NCBI GenBank assembly: GCA_007136055.1
Contig: SLHT01000234.1
Span: 1 to 24,480, forward strand
DNA: 24,480 bases
Direction: 5' to 3'
Source: Syntrophomonadaceae bacterium
GTDB taxonomy: Bacteria > Bacillota > Dethiobacteria > DTU022
Shown: one piece after another, positions 14,500 through 21,696 of the stretch
Numbering within the stretch: position 1 is the first letter of the stretch
How the letters are laid out: the number at the start of each line of letters is the position of its first letter
Notes under the pieces: model-generated
Seen by the model: the letters and a program-made list of their open reading frames with translations, nothing else
Database searches by the model: none
Told to the model about the DNA's origin: nothing
Program-made: the position numbers and the translations under genes

Positions 14500-16035
14500 T
14501 TATCCGTAACCGTTAAGCTTAAGAAGTTTATTTAAACCATTTAGATAGGCTTTAACACTGGCTTCGATAATATCGGTGCTGGTGCCGCGTCCGGTAATAG
14601 TCCGATCCTGGTAAGACATTTCCACCTGGACTTCGCCTAATGCATCACGGCCCTGGGTGACAGCATTTAGGTGGTAATTATCAAGACCGATGCTCAAACC
14701 GGTTATCTTGTTTATGGCGTTGTAAGCGGCATCTATAGGGCCTGCTCCGACAGCAACTTCTTCTGTAGTACTGCCATCTTCTTTGATCAGGCGGACAATA
14801 GCTGCAGGAATACTTGTACTGCCGCTAATTGTTTGCAGGTAATCGAGCTTGTATCTTGGTTCGGTAAAAGAAAGGTGGTCCAAAACCAGGGCTTCTAAAT
14901 CTTCAGGATATACTTCTTTCTTTTTATCGGCCAACTCGACAAAGTAACCGTAGATTGTCTCAAGCTGCTCCGGCAGCAGGGAATAGTTAAGTTTATCCAG
15001 CTGATTCATAACAGCATGCCTTCCACTGCGGGCTGTTAGACACATCTGGGCAGCTTTACCGCCAATTAATTCAGCATCAATAATTTCATAGGTTTCTTTG
15101 TTCTTTAAAATTCCGTCCTGGTGGATACCCGAGGAGTGGGCGAAGGCGTTTAAACCCACTACAGCCTTGTTTACGGGTACAGATATTGTAGTCAATTTGC
15201 TTACCAGGCGGCTGGTCCTGTATATTTCTGAAAAGTTCAAGTCTGTATAATAAGGAAAATGGTTCTGCCTGATGCGCAGGGCCACGGCTATTTCTTCAAG
15301 AGCAGCATTACCGGCCCTTTCTCCAATACCGTTTATATTGCATTCAACCTGGCGGGCCCCGTTTTTAACAGCTTCAAGCGAATTCGCTACGGCCATGCCA
15401 AGATCGTTATGGCAGTGCACGCTTAAGATCACCTTATCCATACCCGGCACATTCTCTCTTAAACGCCTGATTAAAGCTCCAAATTCCTCGGGAACAGCAT
15501 AACCTACAGTATCGGGAATATTTATCGTGGTAGCTCCGGCCTTTATAATCGCTTCTAAAAGCTCGTAGAGATACTCTTCCCGCGCCCTGGTTGCATCTTC
15601 TGGAGAATACTCGATATCATTTGTAAAACGACGGGCATACTTGACCGCTTCGACACCTTGCTCGATCAGTAGTTTTGGGTCTTTTTTTAATTTATACTGC
15701 ATATGAATATCGGAAGCGCCTAAAAATACATGCAGGCGTGGCCGCTCAGCTTCCCGAATAGCCTCCCAGGCTACATCGATATCACCCTGCACAGCCCTTG
15801 CCAGGCCGCAGATCACCGGACCTTTTACCAATCTGGCTATATTCTGGACAGCTTTTTTTTCACCGGGCGAGGAAACTGGGAAGCCGGCTTCAATTATATC
15901 GACTCCCAGGCGGGCAAGCTGGCGGGCTACTTCCAGCTTTTCTTCATAGTTAAGACGCGCGCCCGGGGTTTGCTCACCGTCACGCAGTGTGCTGTCAAAA
16001 AGGTAAACTTTATCAGCACTATTTTTACTCTTCAT
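14500..16035 (-). CDS. leuA: 2-isopropylmalate synthase LeuA
   Basis: First committed step of leucine synthesis: acetyl-CoA plus 2-oxoisovalerate to 2-isopropylmalate. The barrel starts with DSTLRDGEQTPG, then AGFPVSSPGE, the metal site HCHNDLGMAVANS and NGIGERAGNAALEE, and HSSGIHQDG. Residues about 370-511 form the LeuA regulatory domain that binds leucine (GSTSIPAAIVRL, GPIDAAYNAI, GRGTSTDIIEASVKAYL). That domain and the length of 511 separate it from the NifV-type paralogue at the start of the window. A GGAGTG ribosome binding site lies 7 bases before the ATG. It is controlled by a leucine T-box leader upstream. No other leu or ilv genes are adjacent, since lexA follows it. Confidence 0.96.
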   Translation of the reverse strand: MKSKNSADKVYLFDSTLRDGEQTPGARLNYEEKLEVARQLARLGVDIIEAGFPVSSPGEKKAVQNIARLVKGPVICGLARAVQGDIDVAWEAIREAERPRLHVFLGASDIHMQYKLKKDPKLLIEQGVEAVKYARRFTNDIEYSPEDATRAREEYLYELLEAIIKAGATTINIPDTVGYAVPEEFGALIRRLRENVPGMDKVILSVHCHNDLGMAVANSLEAVKNGARQVECNINGIGERAGNAALEEIAVALRIRQNHFPYYTDLNFSEIYRTSRLVSKLTTISVPVNKAVVGLNAFAHSSGIHQDGILKNKETYEIIDAELIGGKAAQMCLTARSGRHAVMNQLDKLNYSLLPEQLETIYGYFVELADKKKEVYPEDLEALVLDHLSFTEPRYKLDYLQTISGSTSIPAAIVRLIKEDGSTTEEVAVGAGPIDAAYNAINKITGLSIGLDNYHLNAVTQGRDALGEVQVEMSYQDRTITGRGTSTDIIEASVKAYLNGLNKLLKLNGYG

Positions 16036-16116
16036 TATTAATCACTCCAATCGTATCATTTATCAACCCTTTTTAAAGGGTCATAACCAGCCGAAATTTA
16101 AATTGAAGGAGAGGCA

Positions 16117-16154
16117 ATAAAAAATAAATACTTTCGCCTAAGAGACGAAAGTAT
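16117..16154 (-). terminator. T-box-controlled terminator before leuA
   Basis: On the minus strand ATACTTTCG (16154-16146) pairs with CGAAAGTAT (16136-16128) around a 9 base loop, followed by TTATTTTTTATT. It lies just after the T-box sequence and competes with the antiterminator. Confidence 0.88.
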
Positions 16155-16373
16155 ATCCGTGGTACCACTCTTCTTGGCAGCACAACATCTACCGCCCACT
16201 CTTTAAAATAACGGAAGTCTCCGGCCAGGCCTATTCTTGATCGTTAGACGACAATTTCGGTTGGCAGCTAACGGAGGAGTTCACAGTTTTTTCATACCAC
16301 CTCGCACCAAATGGCGGTTCTCTGCTCATGATTTGCACTGCTACTAGTTCCGATCATAGCTTTTAATATATTA
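16118..16373 (-). ncRNA. T-box leader (leucine), regulating leuA
   Basis: Binds uncharged tRNA-Leu and switches leuA transcription from termination to read-through. On the minus strand the leader shows the Stem I AGTA bulge (GAACTAGTAGCAG), the distal GGTGCGAGG segment, and a specifier loop TGTGAACTCC. The codon CTC (16279-16277) specifies leucine and agrees with the downstream gene. The 14-base T-box core AGTGGTACCACGG and flanks lie at 16171-16157, followed by the terminator hairpin. The specifier is followed by C rather than the usual purine, which is a small oddity. The 5' end is estimated from the promoter. Confidence 0.92.
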
Positions 16374-16379
16374 CTGCTA

Positions 16380-16408
16380 AGATTATCTGATAACCATTGG
16401 CTTGTCAA
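16380..16408 (-). promoter_or_regulatory. Promoter of the leuA T-box transcript
   Basis: On the minus strand TTGACA (16408-16403) is a perfect -35 box, separated by 17 bp from TAATCT (16385-16380). Transcription would start near 16373, just before the first T-box stem. Confidence 0.75.
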
Positions 16409-16438
16409 GCAAATTTGAAAATATTCTGGTGCTAAAAC

Positions 16439-16478
16439 TTGACAAAACGGCCATTTTAACTCAGAATATATATATAAT
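16439..16478 (+). promoter_or_regulatory. Divergent promoter for the recombinase-like gene
   Basis: A perfect TTGACA (16439-16444) faces away from the T-box promoter. The -10 box is uncertain: CAGAAT at 16462-16467 has the ideal 17 bp spacer, while the better TATAAT at 16473-16478 is too far from this -35. Confidence 0.45.
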
Positions 16479-16496
16479 TCCGGATATTAAAACTTC

Positions 16497-16523
16497 AGTA
16501 CCGTATATTATGGATTAGGTACT
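16497..16523. repeat. Inverted repeat in the leader of the recombinase-like gene
   Basis: AGTACC (16497-16502) and GGTACT (16518-16523) are exact reverse complements around 15 bp, extendable to 8 of 9 pairs as TTcAGTACC/GGTACTtAA. It lies between promoter and start codon and could be an operator, a recombinase site or an RNA hairpin. Confidence 0.5.
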
Positions 16524-16539
16524 TAATGAGTGGAGGACC

Positions 16540-17559
16540 ATGAGAGCATCCGGACGAATGCCTTCAATACTAAACAGCTATGAACAACTTGCCCTGTTAA
16601 AACAACCAAATCCCAGGGTTCCTACCGGTATTCGTAACCTTTGCATAATCAGATTAATGCTAAATATTGGTTTGCGGGTTAATGAAATCATCAATCTGAA
16701 AAACGAAGACTTAAATTGGGAAGATGGTAATGTCCACATAGAAGCAAGTGGTGCGGCCAGTGAACGAACGCTTTGGTTGGAAGAAACCGAATTGTCCATA
16801 CTGCAAAGATGGTGCTATGTAAAACCAAAAAACAGCAAACATGTATTTACAACTTTAAATGGCGGCCAGCTTAAAGATCGTTATATCAGGGAGATGGTTA
16901 AACGCCTGGCCCGCAAAGCGGGCATCACAAAAGATGTTTACCCACACCTGCTGAGAAAAACTTTTGCTGTTGATTTTATAAGAAAAACAGGGGATATAAA
17001 CCTGCTGCAGGAAGCGCTCGGACACAGTGATTTGACCTCCACACAGACTTATACAAAGTATATATTCAACAACAATATAACATGCGTATATACTGATAAT
17101 TCATACAGGTTCGGAGGAATGCCGGTTTCTATAGCTCGGCAGCAACGCCTGCCGGCTACTCAAAGTGCGGTTAATTACAGCGGCAGCTTAGAATATTCTG
17201 GAACAAGTCATTCTGAAGAATTTAAAAAGACAGGAAGGGCCGCAAGCAGCAAAGCCAATGGCGCTAACACGGATAAAAGCGCAGATCCTAATAAATATAA
17301 AGATAAAACCAGGGCAGAAGAGATTAAAACAGACCATGATACAGGGGTGAGCAGAGGAGAGAATGAAGCTCGGGAGAAAGTTCTAGAAACGCTTATAGAA
17401 CCGCAGATAAAACTAGGCGATGATAACGAGGATACAATAATCAGGATTCCGGCTATTAAATGCAGCAACTGCAGTTATATACTGCGTTACAAAATAAATT
17501 GTCCTTACTGCGGAATTAAATTCAACGAAATTATGGAACACTGGAGAAGGAATATTTAG
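16540..17559 (+). CDS. Tyrosine-recombinase-like catalytic domain fused to a C-terminal zinc ribbon
   Basis: Residues 20-175 form a phage-integrase-type catalytic domain with R46 (GLRVNEI), H136 and R139 (HLLRK), H162 (GHSD) and Y171 (TQTYTKY); the 9 residue H-to-Y spacing is as in XerD. The beta-hairpin lysine, normally in GKGxKER, is missing (SGAASER, residues 70-76). The N-terminal SAM-like core-binding domain of XerC/XerD is absent. After the tyrosine comes a long polar, probably disordered stretch (about 195-300), then a zinc ribbon C308-C311...C321-C324. The ribosome binding site GGAGG is only 3 bases from the ATG. No attachment site, transposase or phage genes accompany it. It may be a DNA-binding or regulatory derivative rather than an active recombinase; its function is unknown. 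Confidence 0.78.
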   Translation: MRASGRMPSILNSYEQLALLKQPNPRVPTGIRNLCIIRLMLNIGLRVNEIINLKNEDLNWEDGNVHIEASGAASERTLWLEETELSILQRWCYVKPKNSKHVFTTLNGGQLKDRYIREMVKRLARKAGITKDVYPHLLRKTFAVDFIRKTGDINLLQEALGHSDLTSTQTYTKYIFNNNITCVYTDNSYRFGGMPVSIARQQRLPATQSAVNYSGSLEYSGTSHSEEFKKTGRAASSKANGANTDKSADPNKYKDKTRAEEIKTDHDTGVSRGENEAREKVLETLIEPQIKLGDDNEDTIIRIPAIKCSNCSYILRYKINCPYCGIKFNEIMEHWRRNI

Positions 17560-17560
17560 A

Positions 17561-17666
17561 GGAGGGAGGTAAGATTAAGATCTAAAAATATTTGGCAACT
17601 TCCTATAATACATCTTATGTTAACTAAAGAAGGGACCGGCTGTTCTAAACCAGCAGACCTCCCTCC
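17561..17666. repeat. Distant 10 bp inverted repeat GGAGGGAGGT / ACCTCCCTCC
   Basis: The arms at 17561-17570 and 17657-17666 are perfectly complementary. The first arm begins one base after the recombinase-like stop codon and looks like a very strong ribosome binding site with no start codon behind it. Confidence 0.7.
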
Positions 17667-17674
17667 GACCGGCT
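17634..17674. repeat. Direct repeat GACCGGCT, two copies
   Basis: Copies at 17634-17641 and 17667-17674, 33 bp apart start to start, flank the hairpin and the second arm of the inverted repeat. Confidence 0.6.
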
Positions 17675-17718
17675 AAAATAGTCTTTTTAGAACCTCCCTA
17701 CATAAATACTTTGCTTAT

Positions 17719-17727
17719 TGTTATAAT
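17719..17727 (+). promoter_or_regulatory. Extended -10 element before the BPL_N lipoprotein gene
   Basis: TGtTATAAT is a perfect extended -10 sequence 37 bp before the start codon. No good -35 lies 17 bp upstream, as is usual for extended -10 promoters. Confidence 0.45.
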
Positions 17728-17764
17728 AGTATAGTAATCTAGCATTACCTTTTACGGAGGAATT

Positions 17765-18697
17765 ATGAACGCAGCAAACAGAAAACTATACTCTGAAATA
17801 ACCGTGGTGGTCATAGCGGCCCTGTTTCTATCCTCTCTTCTCTTTCTAACCTCATGCGCCGTACCGGCCGGACAGGATCAGTATGAAGCAAATGAAGATG
17901 AAGAGCAAGCCTGGCAGGAATTAGAAGTAGGCGGCAACAGCAATTCAGATCAGGAAGAATCAAAGGAAGAAGAGAATGGGCAGGAGATTGATGAACATAA
18001 ACCTGTGCCCAGGATTGGTATTTACAGCGGAAAAGGCAGTTGGGACGTCAATGTAGCCGCCTTTGAAAACTTTTTCGACCAGTATGACATCGATTACTCT
18101 TCCTTTGACGAACAGGAGGCCGTATCTCTCAATTTTAGCGAGCATTATGAAATAATTCTTTTTACTGGCGGCTTTGCGGCTGAATATAAAAACTATATTT
18201 CCGACCATGAAAATATTCGATCTTTTGTTAAAGAAGGCGGCTCATTTGTAGGAACCTGCGCCGGAGCATATTACGCTTCCGATATTCTCCGCTGGCAGGG
18301 CACCGAATATCACTATCCGCTCGGGTTTTTCGACGGCCGGGGCATCGGTCCCCTGTCAGGCCAAATCGGCTGGGGCGAAACCGGCACTTTCAACCTGGAC
18401 AGCAATCACCCGGCTAACGAAAGCTTTGGTCAGTCGCTTGATTTCTATTATTTTGACGGCCCTTACTTTGAACCTTATGATGATCAGTATGAAATTGAAA
18501 TCCTGGCCCGCTATGCTGTAAACGATCAACCGGCCGTAATAGCAGGACGCTACGGTGAAGGCAAATATCTCCTCTACGGCCCTCATCCCGAAATAGGGGG
18601 GTATTCTGCCGACTCGCCGGACTACAACCTTGATGGAGAAGAAGGAGCAAAATGGCCCTGGCTCTACTCCACCCTACACTGGTTTTCAAGCTGGTAA
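17765..18697 (+). CDS. Lipoprotein with BPL_N / glutamine-amidotransferase-like domain
   Basis: Exported lipoprotein: the N terminus has charged residues, a hydrophobic segment (12-28) and a lipobox LTSC with C31 as the acylated residue. A Glu/Asp/Ser/Asn-rich linker covers residues 36-80. Residues 82-310 form a class I GATase-like domain of the BPL_N type (named after the N-terminal part of eukaryotic biotin-protein ligase). Nucleophile C165 lies in VGTCAGAYYA, and H274 and E276 in GPHPE complete the triad, so it appears catalytically intact. The substrate is unknown. Finding such a domain lipid-anchored outside the cell is curious because class I amidotransferases are normally cytoplasmic. 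The start is set by ACGGAGG at the right distance. Confidence 0.82.
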   Translation: MNAANRKLYSEITVVVIAALFLSSLLFLTSCAVPAGQDQYEANEDEEQAWQELEVGGNSNSDQEESKEEENGQEIDEHKPVPRIGIYSGKGSWDVNVAAFENFFDQYDIDYSSFDEQEAVSLNFSEHYEIILFTGGFAAEYKNYISDHENIRSFVKEGGSFVGTCAGAYYASDILRWQGTEYHYPLGFFDGRGIGPLSGQIGWGETGTFNLDSNHPANESFGQSLDFYYFDGPYFEPYDDQYEIEILARYAVNDQPAVIAGRYGEGKYLLYGPHPEIGGYSADSPDYNLDGEEGAKWPWLYSTLHWFSSW

Positions 18698-18765
18698 GAG
18701 CGATTTAAACCCATATTATAGGCCTCTGGTATCCCCCTGGTTAAAGATGTTAAGATATTTTACCC

Positions 18766-18788
18766 GGGGTGAAGTAACTCCTTTTTTT
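18766..18788 (+). terminator. Terminator after the BPL_N lipoprotein gene
   Basis: GGGGT (18766-18770) pairs with ACTCC (18777-18781, one G-U) around a 6 base loop and is followed by seven T. A larger imperfect stem may extend it upstream from about 18733. Confidence 0.6.
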
Positions 18789-18808
18789 CTGCGAACATAG
18801 TACAATAC

Positions 18809-18836
18809 TTGCCCAAAATGTTATAATAATTATAAT
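18809..18836 (+). promoter_or_regulatory. Promoter of the CapA-like gene
   Basis: TTGCCC (18809-18814, 4 of 6) and a perfect TATAAT (18831-18836) are 16 bp apart, just after the terminator. The predicted leader is about 90 bases. Confidence 0.5.
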
Positions 18837-18930
18837 GTCGTAGTTAAAAAGAACATCGCTTTATGATTTATTGAAGTGTAATTTAAGATTACTAGTTGTC
18901 AAAGAAACGCAACAGGATGGTGAACAAATA

Positions 18931-20274
18931 ATGCGCCACATCTATTTTTTTACGCTTTTAATTATAACGGTATTATTTTCTTTTTATATCGGCACAGTAA
19001 CGGGCGATACATACCCCCCTGGCACGTTGTTAACTTTAACTACCGGTGAACCTGCCGAACATAACGACAGTTCAGCTGTTGATTTTGAAAAAGAACCTGT
19101 TGAGGAAGCTGAGGACAAGCCGGAACCAGATCTGCGTACAGTTAACTTGATCACTACAGGCAATATAATGGCTGCCGAAACACAAATTCGTCAGGCTAAA
19201 ACCGGGGTTTATCAGTATGATTTTACTCCCAGTTTTGAATTTATCGCCCCATACTTACAATCTGCTGACCTGGTTGTAGGCGATCTTGAGGTTGCCCAGG
19301 CAGGCCCTGATATTGTGTCCGCCGGGTGGGGAGTAAGCGGCTACACAGGTTTTCCGGAATTTAACTCTCCCCAGGAATTATCAGAAGCTCTTTATGATGC
19401 AGGCATCAATGTTTTTACTTTAGGAAACAATCACGCTCTTGATCGAGGGCTTGAAGGCCTTATGGTGACGCTCGATCACATCCGCAGTCTCGGGGCAAAA
19501 ACGATCGGCGCCCATAAAAGTTGGGAAGAACGCAATTCTCCCCTGATAATAAACGCAAACGGCATTAAAATAGCCCTTCTGGCTTATACTTACGGGACCA
19601 ATGGAATCCCTGTTCCGGAAGGCCATGAATACTGCGTAAACCTTGTGCCCGACTTTGCAGATATAACGCCCGTACTCGAAGATATTCAAGCTGCCCGGGA
19701 AAATGGAGCAGACCTGGTAGCGGTATTCCCCCACTGGGGCGCTGAGCACTCACATGAACCACAGCCTCAGAGACTCCGCCAGGTCGCAGCGGAATTGGCA
19801 GTGGCAGGCGCCGACTTGATCATAGGAGGACACCCAAAGTGGATTCAACCAATAGAATGGTTTTTTAATGAAACGGAAGATGGTGCAGAAAGAGCAACGC
19901 TTGCTATTTATTCCCAGGGAAGTTTTCTCACTCATCAATACGAAGGTGACGGCCATAATTCTATCTATAGTGAATTTAGCCTGCTCTTGGATTTAGAGTT
20001 GACCAAGAATTATGATACGGGTGAAACCTGGATCAGCGATGTCGATTATGAAGTAAGCTGGACCCACCGAGGATGGCAACACCGTGTCCTCCTTCTTTCA
20101 GATATATTTGCCGCTTCACCGCAAGAATACAACCTGAGCGAATCCCGTGTGGATAGGTTTAAAAATATTCATGAAACCAGTATTGCGGTGGTTGAAAGCT
20201 ATGGACACCCCGGAGACATGGAAAGAGTTATGTCTATTTCCGACAGGCTATTTGACAAGGCTTACGATAATTAG
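18931..20274 (+). CDS. Membrane-anchored CapA/PgsA-like metallophosphoesterase-fold protein
   Basis: A CapA-family protein, the family of the poly-gamma-glutamate capsule component and other envelope proteins of calcineurin-like fold. ATG at 18931 is preferred over the upstream TTG (18871) because AGGATGGTG lies just before it and the protein then starts with a normal anchor: MRHIYFF with a membrane span at residues 4-22, followed by an acidic linker to about 68. Family landmarks are LGNNHALD (166-171), PHWGAE (267-272) and GGHPKWIQP (299-307). Three usual metal-site positions differ: GDIM is GNIM (N78), the NLE motif is DLE (D118), and SxGNF is SQGSF (331). Probably an extracellular enzyme or polymer-handling protein; its activity cannot be inferred. 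A glycosyltransferase gene follows 79 bp later. Confidence 0.85.
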   Translation: MRHIYFFTLLIITVLFSFYIGTVTGDTYPPGTLLTLTTGEPAEHNDSSAVDFEKEPVEEAEDKPEPDLRTVNLITTGNIMAAETQIRQAKTGVYQYDFTPSFEFIAPYLQSADLVVGDLEVAQAGPDIVSAGWGVSGYTGFPEFNSPQELSEALYDAGINVFTLGNNHALDRGLEGLMVTLDHIRSLGAKTIGAHKSWEERNSPLIINANGIKIALLAYTYGTNGIPVPEGHEYCVNLVPDFADITPVLEDIQAARENGADLVAVFPHWGAEHSHEPQPQRLRQVAAELAVAGADLIIGGHPKWIQPIEWFFNETEDGAERATLAIYSQGSFLTHQYEGDGHNSIYSEFSLLLDLELTKNYDTGETWISDVDYEVSWTHRGWQHRVLLLSDIFAASPQEYNLSESRVDRFKNIHETSIAVVESYGHPGDMERVMSISDRLFDKAYDN

Positions 20275-20353
20275 CCTTCTTTCAACCAGTGCTTAAAGTG
20301 AAGCAAAATAAATAACCTTCAAAGATCATGTTAAATACGGGGAGGTTTAACAA

Positions 20354-21565
20354 TTGAAAATAGGCGTTTTTACAGAGAGCTTCCGTCCCTATACCAGTGG
20401 GGTAGTCAGATCTATCGAACTGTTTTCGCGAGAGTTCACCGCACTTGGCCATGAAGTATACATCTTCGGGCCCGACTATCCCATGCTGCATCCACCCAAA
20501 GAAGAAGGGGTATTTCGCTTTGTATCCGTACCATGGCCAATTAATCCCGATTTTGCGCTGCCCATTCCATTTTCGTCGCAACTTGGTGCTACCATCAGCA
20601 ATCTCGGCCTCGACATAATCCATTCTCACTCGCCTTTCCTGCTGGGCAGACTGGGGGCAAGAGCCGCGCGCCGCTATAAACTGCCCCTTGTTTTTACCTT
20701 CCACACCCTGTACGACCAGTACGTCCACTACTTTCCGATTGCCGAAAAAACCTCCAAGCATGTTGTTCAGTCAATTGCCCGCAACTTCTGCAACCGTTGC
20801 AACATGGTTGTAGCGCCTTCGCAGCTTGTTATAAACTACCTGCGGCGAATCGGTGTCGAAGCGCCAACTGTCAATATTCCCACTGGAGTTGACCTGGACG
20901 AATTTAAAGAAGTCGATTCAAATTGGCTGCAAGAAAACTTCCAGGTCCACCCTGAAGAAAAAGTGCTCTTATTTGTCGGAAGACTCGGCAAGGAAAAAAA
21001 CGTTGTTTTTTTGATGAAAGCCTTCAATGCTGTTCAGGAACTATTTCCCGATACCCGCCTGGTACTGGTCGGAAAAGGCCCCCAGGAAAACCACCTGCGC
21101 CAGTTGAGCCGCCAGATGGGTATAGCAGACAAAGTTACCTTTACAGGGGTACTGCCGCGCCAGACCATCGTCCACTGCTATGCCAGCGCTGACCTGTTTG
21201 TCTTTCCTTCAGTAACAGAAACCCAGGGACTTGTTATCGGTGAAGCAAAAGCCACCGGCCTGCCCGTAGTAGCGGTCAGGGCTTTTGGTCCGGCAGAAAT
21301 GGTCTCCCATGATGAAGACGGTCTTTTAACCGATCCTTCCATCCCTGACTTTACTGACGCAATTATTGCCCTTCTGCAAGACAAAGAACTCTATGACAGG
21401 ATGAGTAAACAGGCTTACAAGAATGCCCAGCTTATTTCTTCAAGATATTGCGCGGAAAGAATGATCAGTGTTTACCAGGACCTGCTGGACGACAGGGCAT
21501 TTGCTTCCCGGATCAGAAAACCGTACCGGAACAAAAGCGGCAATATGATTGTAGATTATGAATAA
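20354..21565 (+). CDS. GT4-family glycosyltransferase (possible diacylglycerol glucosyltransferase)
   Basis: GT-B fold, retaining family 4 transferase using a nucleotide sugar. The N-terminal acceptor domain starts MKIGVFTESFRPYTSGV (Gly-rich loop). HSHSPFLLG is near residue 90, and VFTFHTLYDQYVHYFP near 113. The donor domain has FVGRLGKEKN (207-216) and the EX7E motif E289 to E297 (ETQGLVIGE). The N-terminal sequence pattern resembles bacterial 1,2-diacylglycerol 3-glucosyltransferases and PimB-like mannosyltransferases, so a lipid acceptor at the membrane face is likely but not proven. The TTG start is fixed by GGAGGT at 20341-20346. It is probably cotranscribed with the CapA-like gene, and a terminator follows. 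Confidence 0.87.
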   Translation: MKIGVFTESFRPYTSGVVRSIELFSREFTALGHEVYIFGPDYPMLHPPKEEGVFRFVSVPWPINPDFALPIPFSSQLGATISNLGLDIIHSHSPFLLGRLGARAARRYKLPLVFTFHTLYDQYVHYFPIAEKTSKHVVQSIARNFCNRCNMVVAPSQLVINYLRRIGVEAPTVNIPTGVDLDEFKEVDSNWLQENFQVHPEEKVLLFVGRLGKEKNVVFLMKAFNAVQELFPDTRLVLVGKGPQENHLRQLSRQMGIADKVTFTGVLPRQTIVHCYASADLFVFPSVTETQGLVIGEAKATGLPVVAVRAFGPAEMVSHDEDGLLTDPSIPDFTDAIIALLQDKELYDRMSKQAYKNAQLISSRYCAERMISVYQDLLDDRAFASRIRKPYRNKSGNMIVDYE

Positions 21566-21581
21566 TTCAAGAACTACCGGT

Positions 21582-21627
21582 AAATCTCTCAGGAACCCTT
21601 CTGAGGGTAATCCGGGGATTTTGTTTT
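21582..21627 (+). terminator. Terminator after the glycosyltransferase gene
   Basis: Nested arms AAATC (21582-21586)/GATTT (21617-21621) and CTCAG/CTGAG, or alternatively ACCCT/AGGGT (21595-21608), are followed by TTGTTTT. It lies directly after the stop codon. Confidence 0.55.
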
Positions 21628-21696
21628 AAATAAAAAAGAACAGCAAAAAGTTTACCCGGGTTCGCAATTAACAATTATAGCAAAGGAGCGTTTATA

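Larger units (their letters stand above)
17560..17764. other. Repeat-rich intergenic region
   Basis: No gene is visible. The stretch contains a perfect 10 bp inverted repeat 86 bp apart, an 8 bp direct repeat, a small GCTG/CAGC hairpin (17639-17654), a repeated ACCTCCCT (17657 and 17692), TTCTAAA/TTTAGAA arms (17643-17649 and 17685-17691), and an extended -10 box near the next gene. It may be a structured RNA, a weak terminator, or a protein-binding site. Confidence 0.5.

Noticed and set aside
16540..17764. Integrated prophage or integrative element
   Set aside because: Only one recombinase-like gene is present, with no phage, conjugation or transposase genes and no recognisable attachment duplication next to a tRNA.
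21580..21625. Glycine-riboswitch-like segment (AATCTCTCAGGAA)
   Set aside because: Only a short piece resembles the family; the conserved core and the rest of the aptamer are absent, it lies downstream of a gene, and a terminator explains it better.
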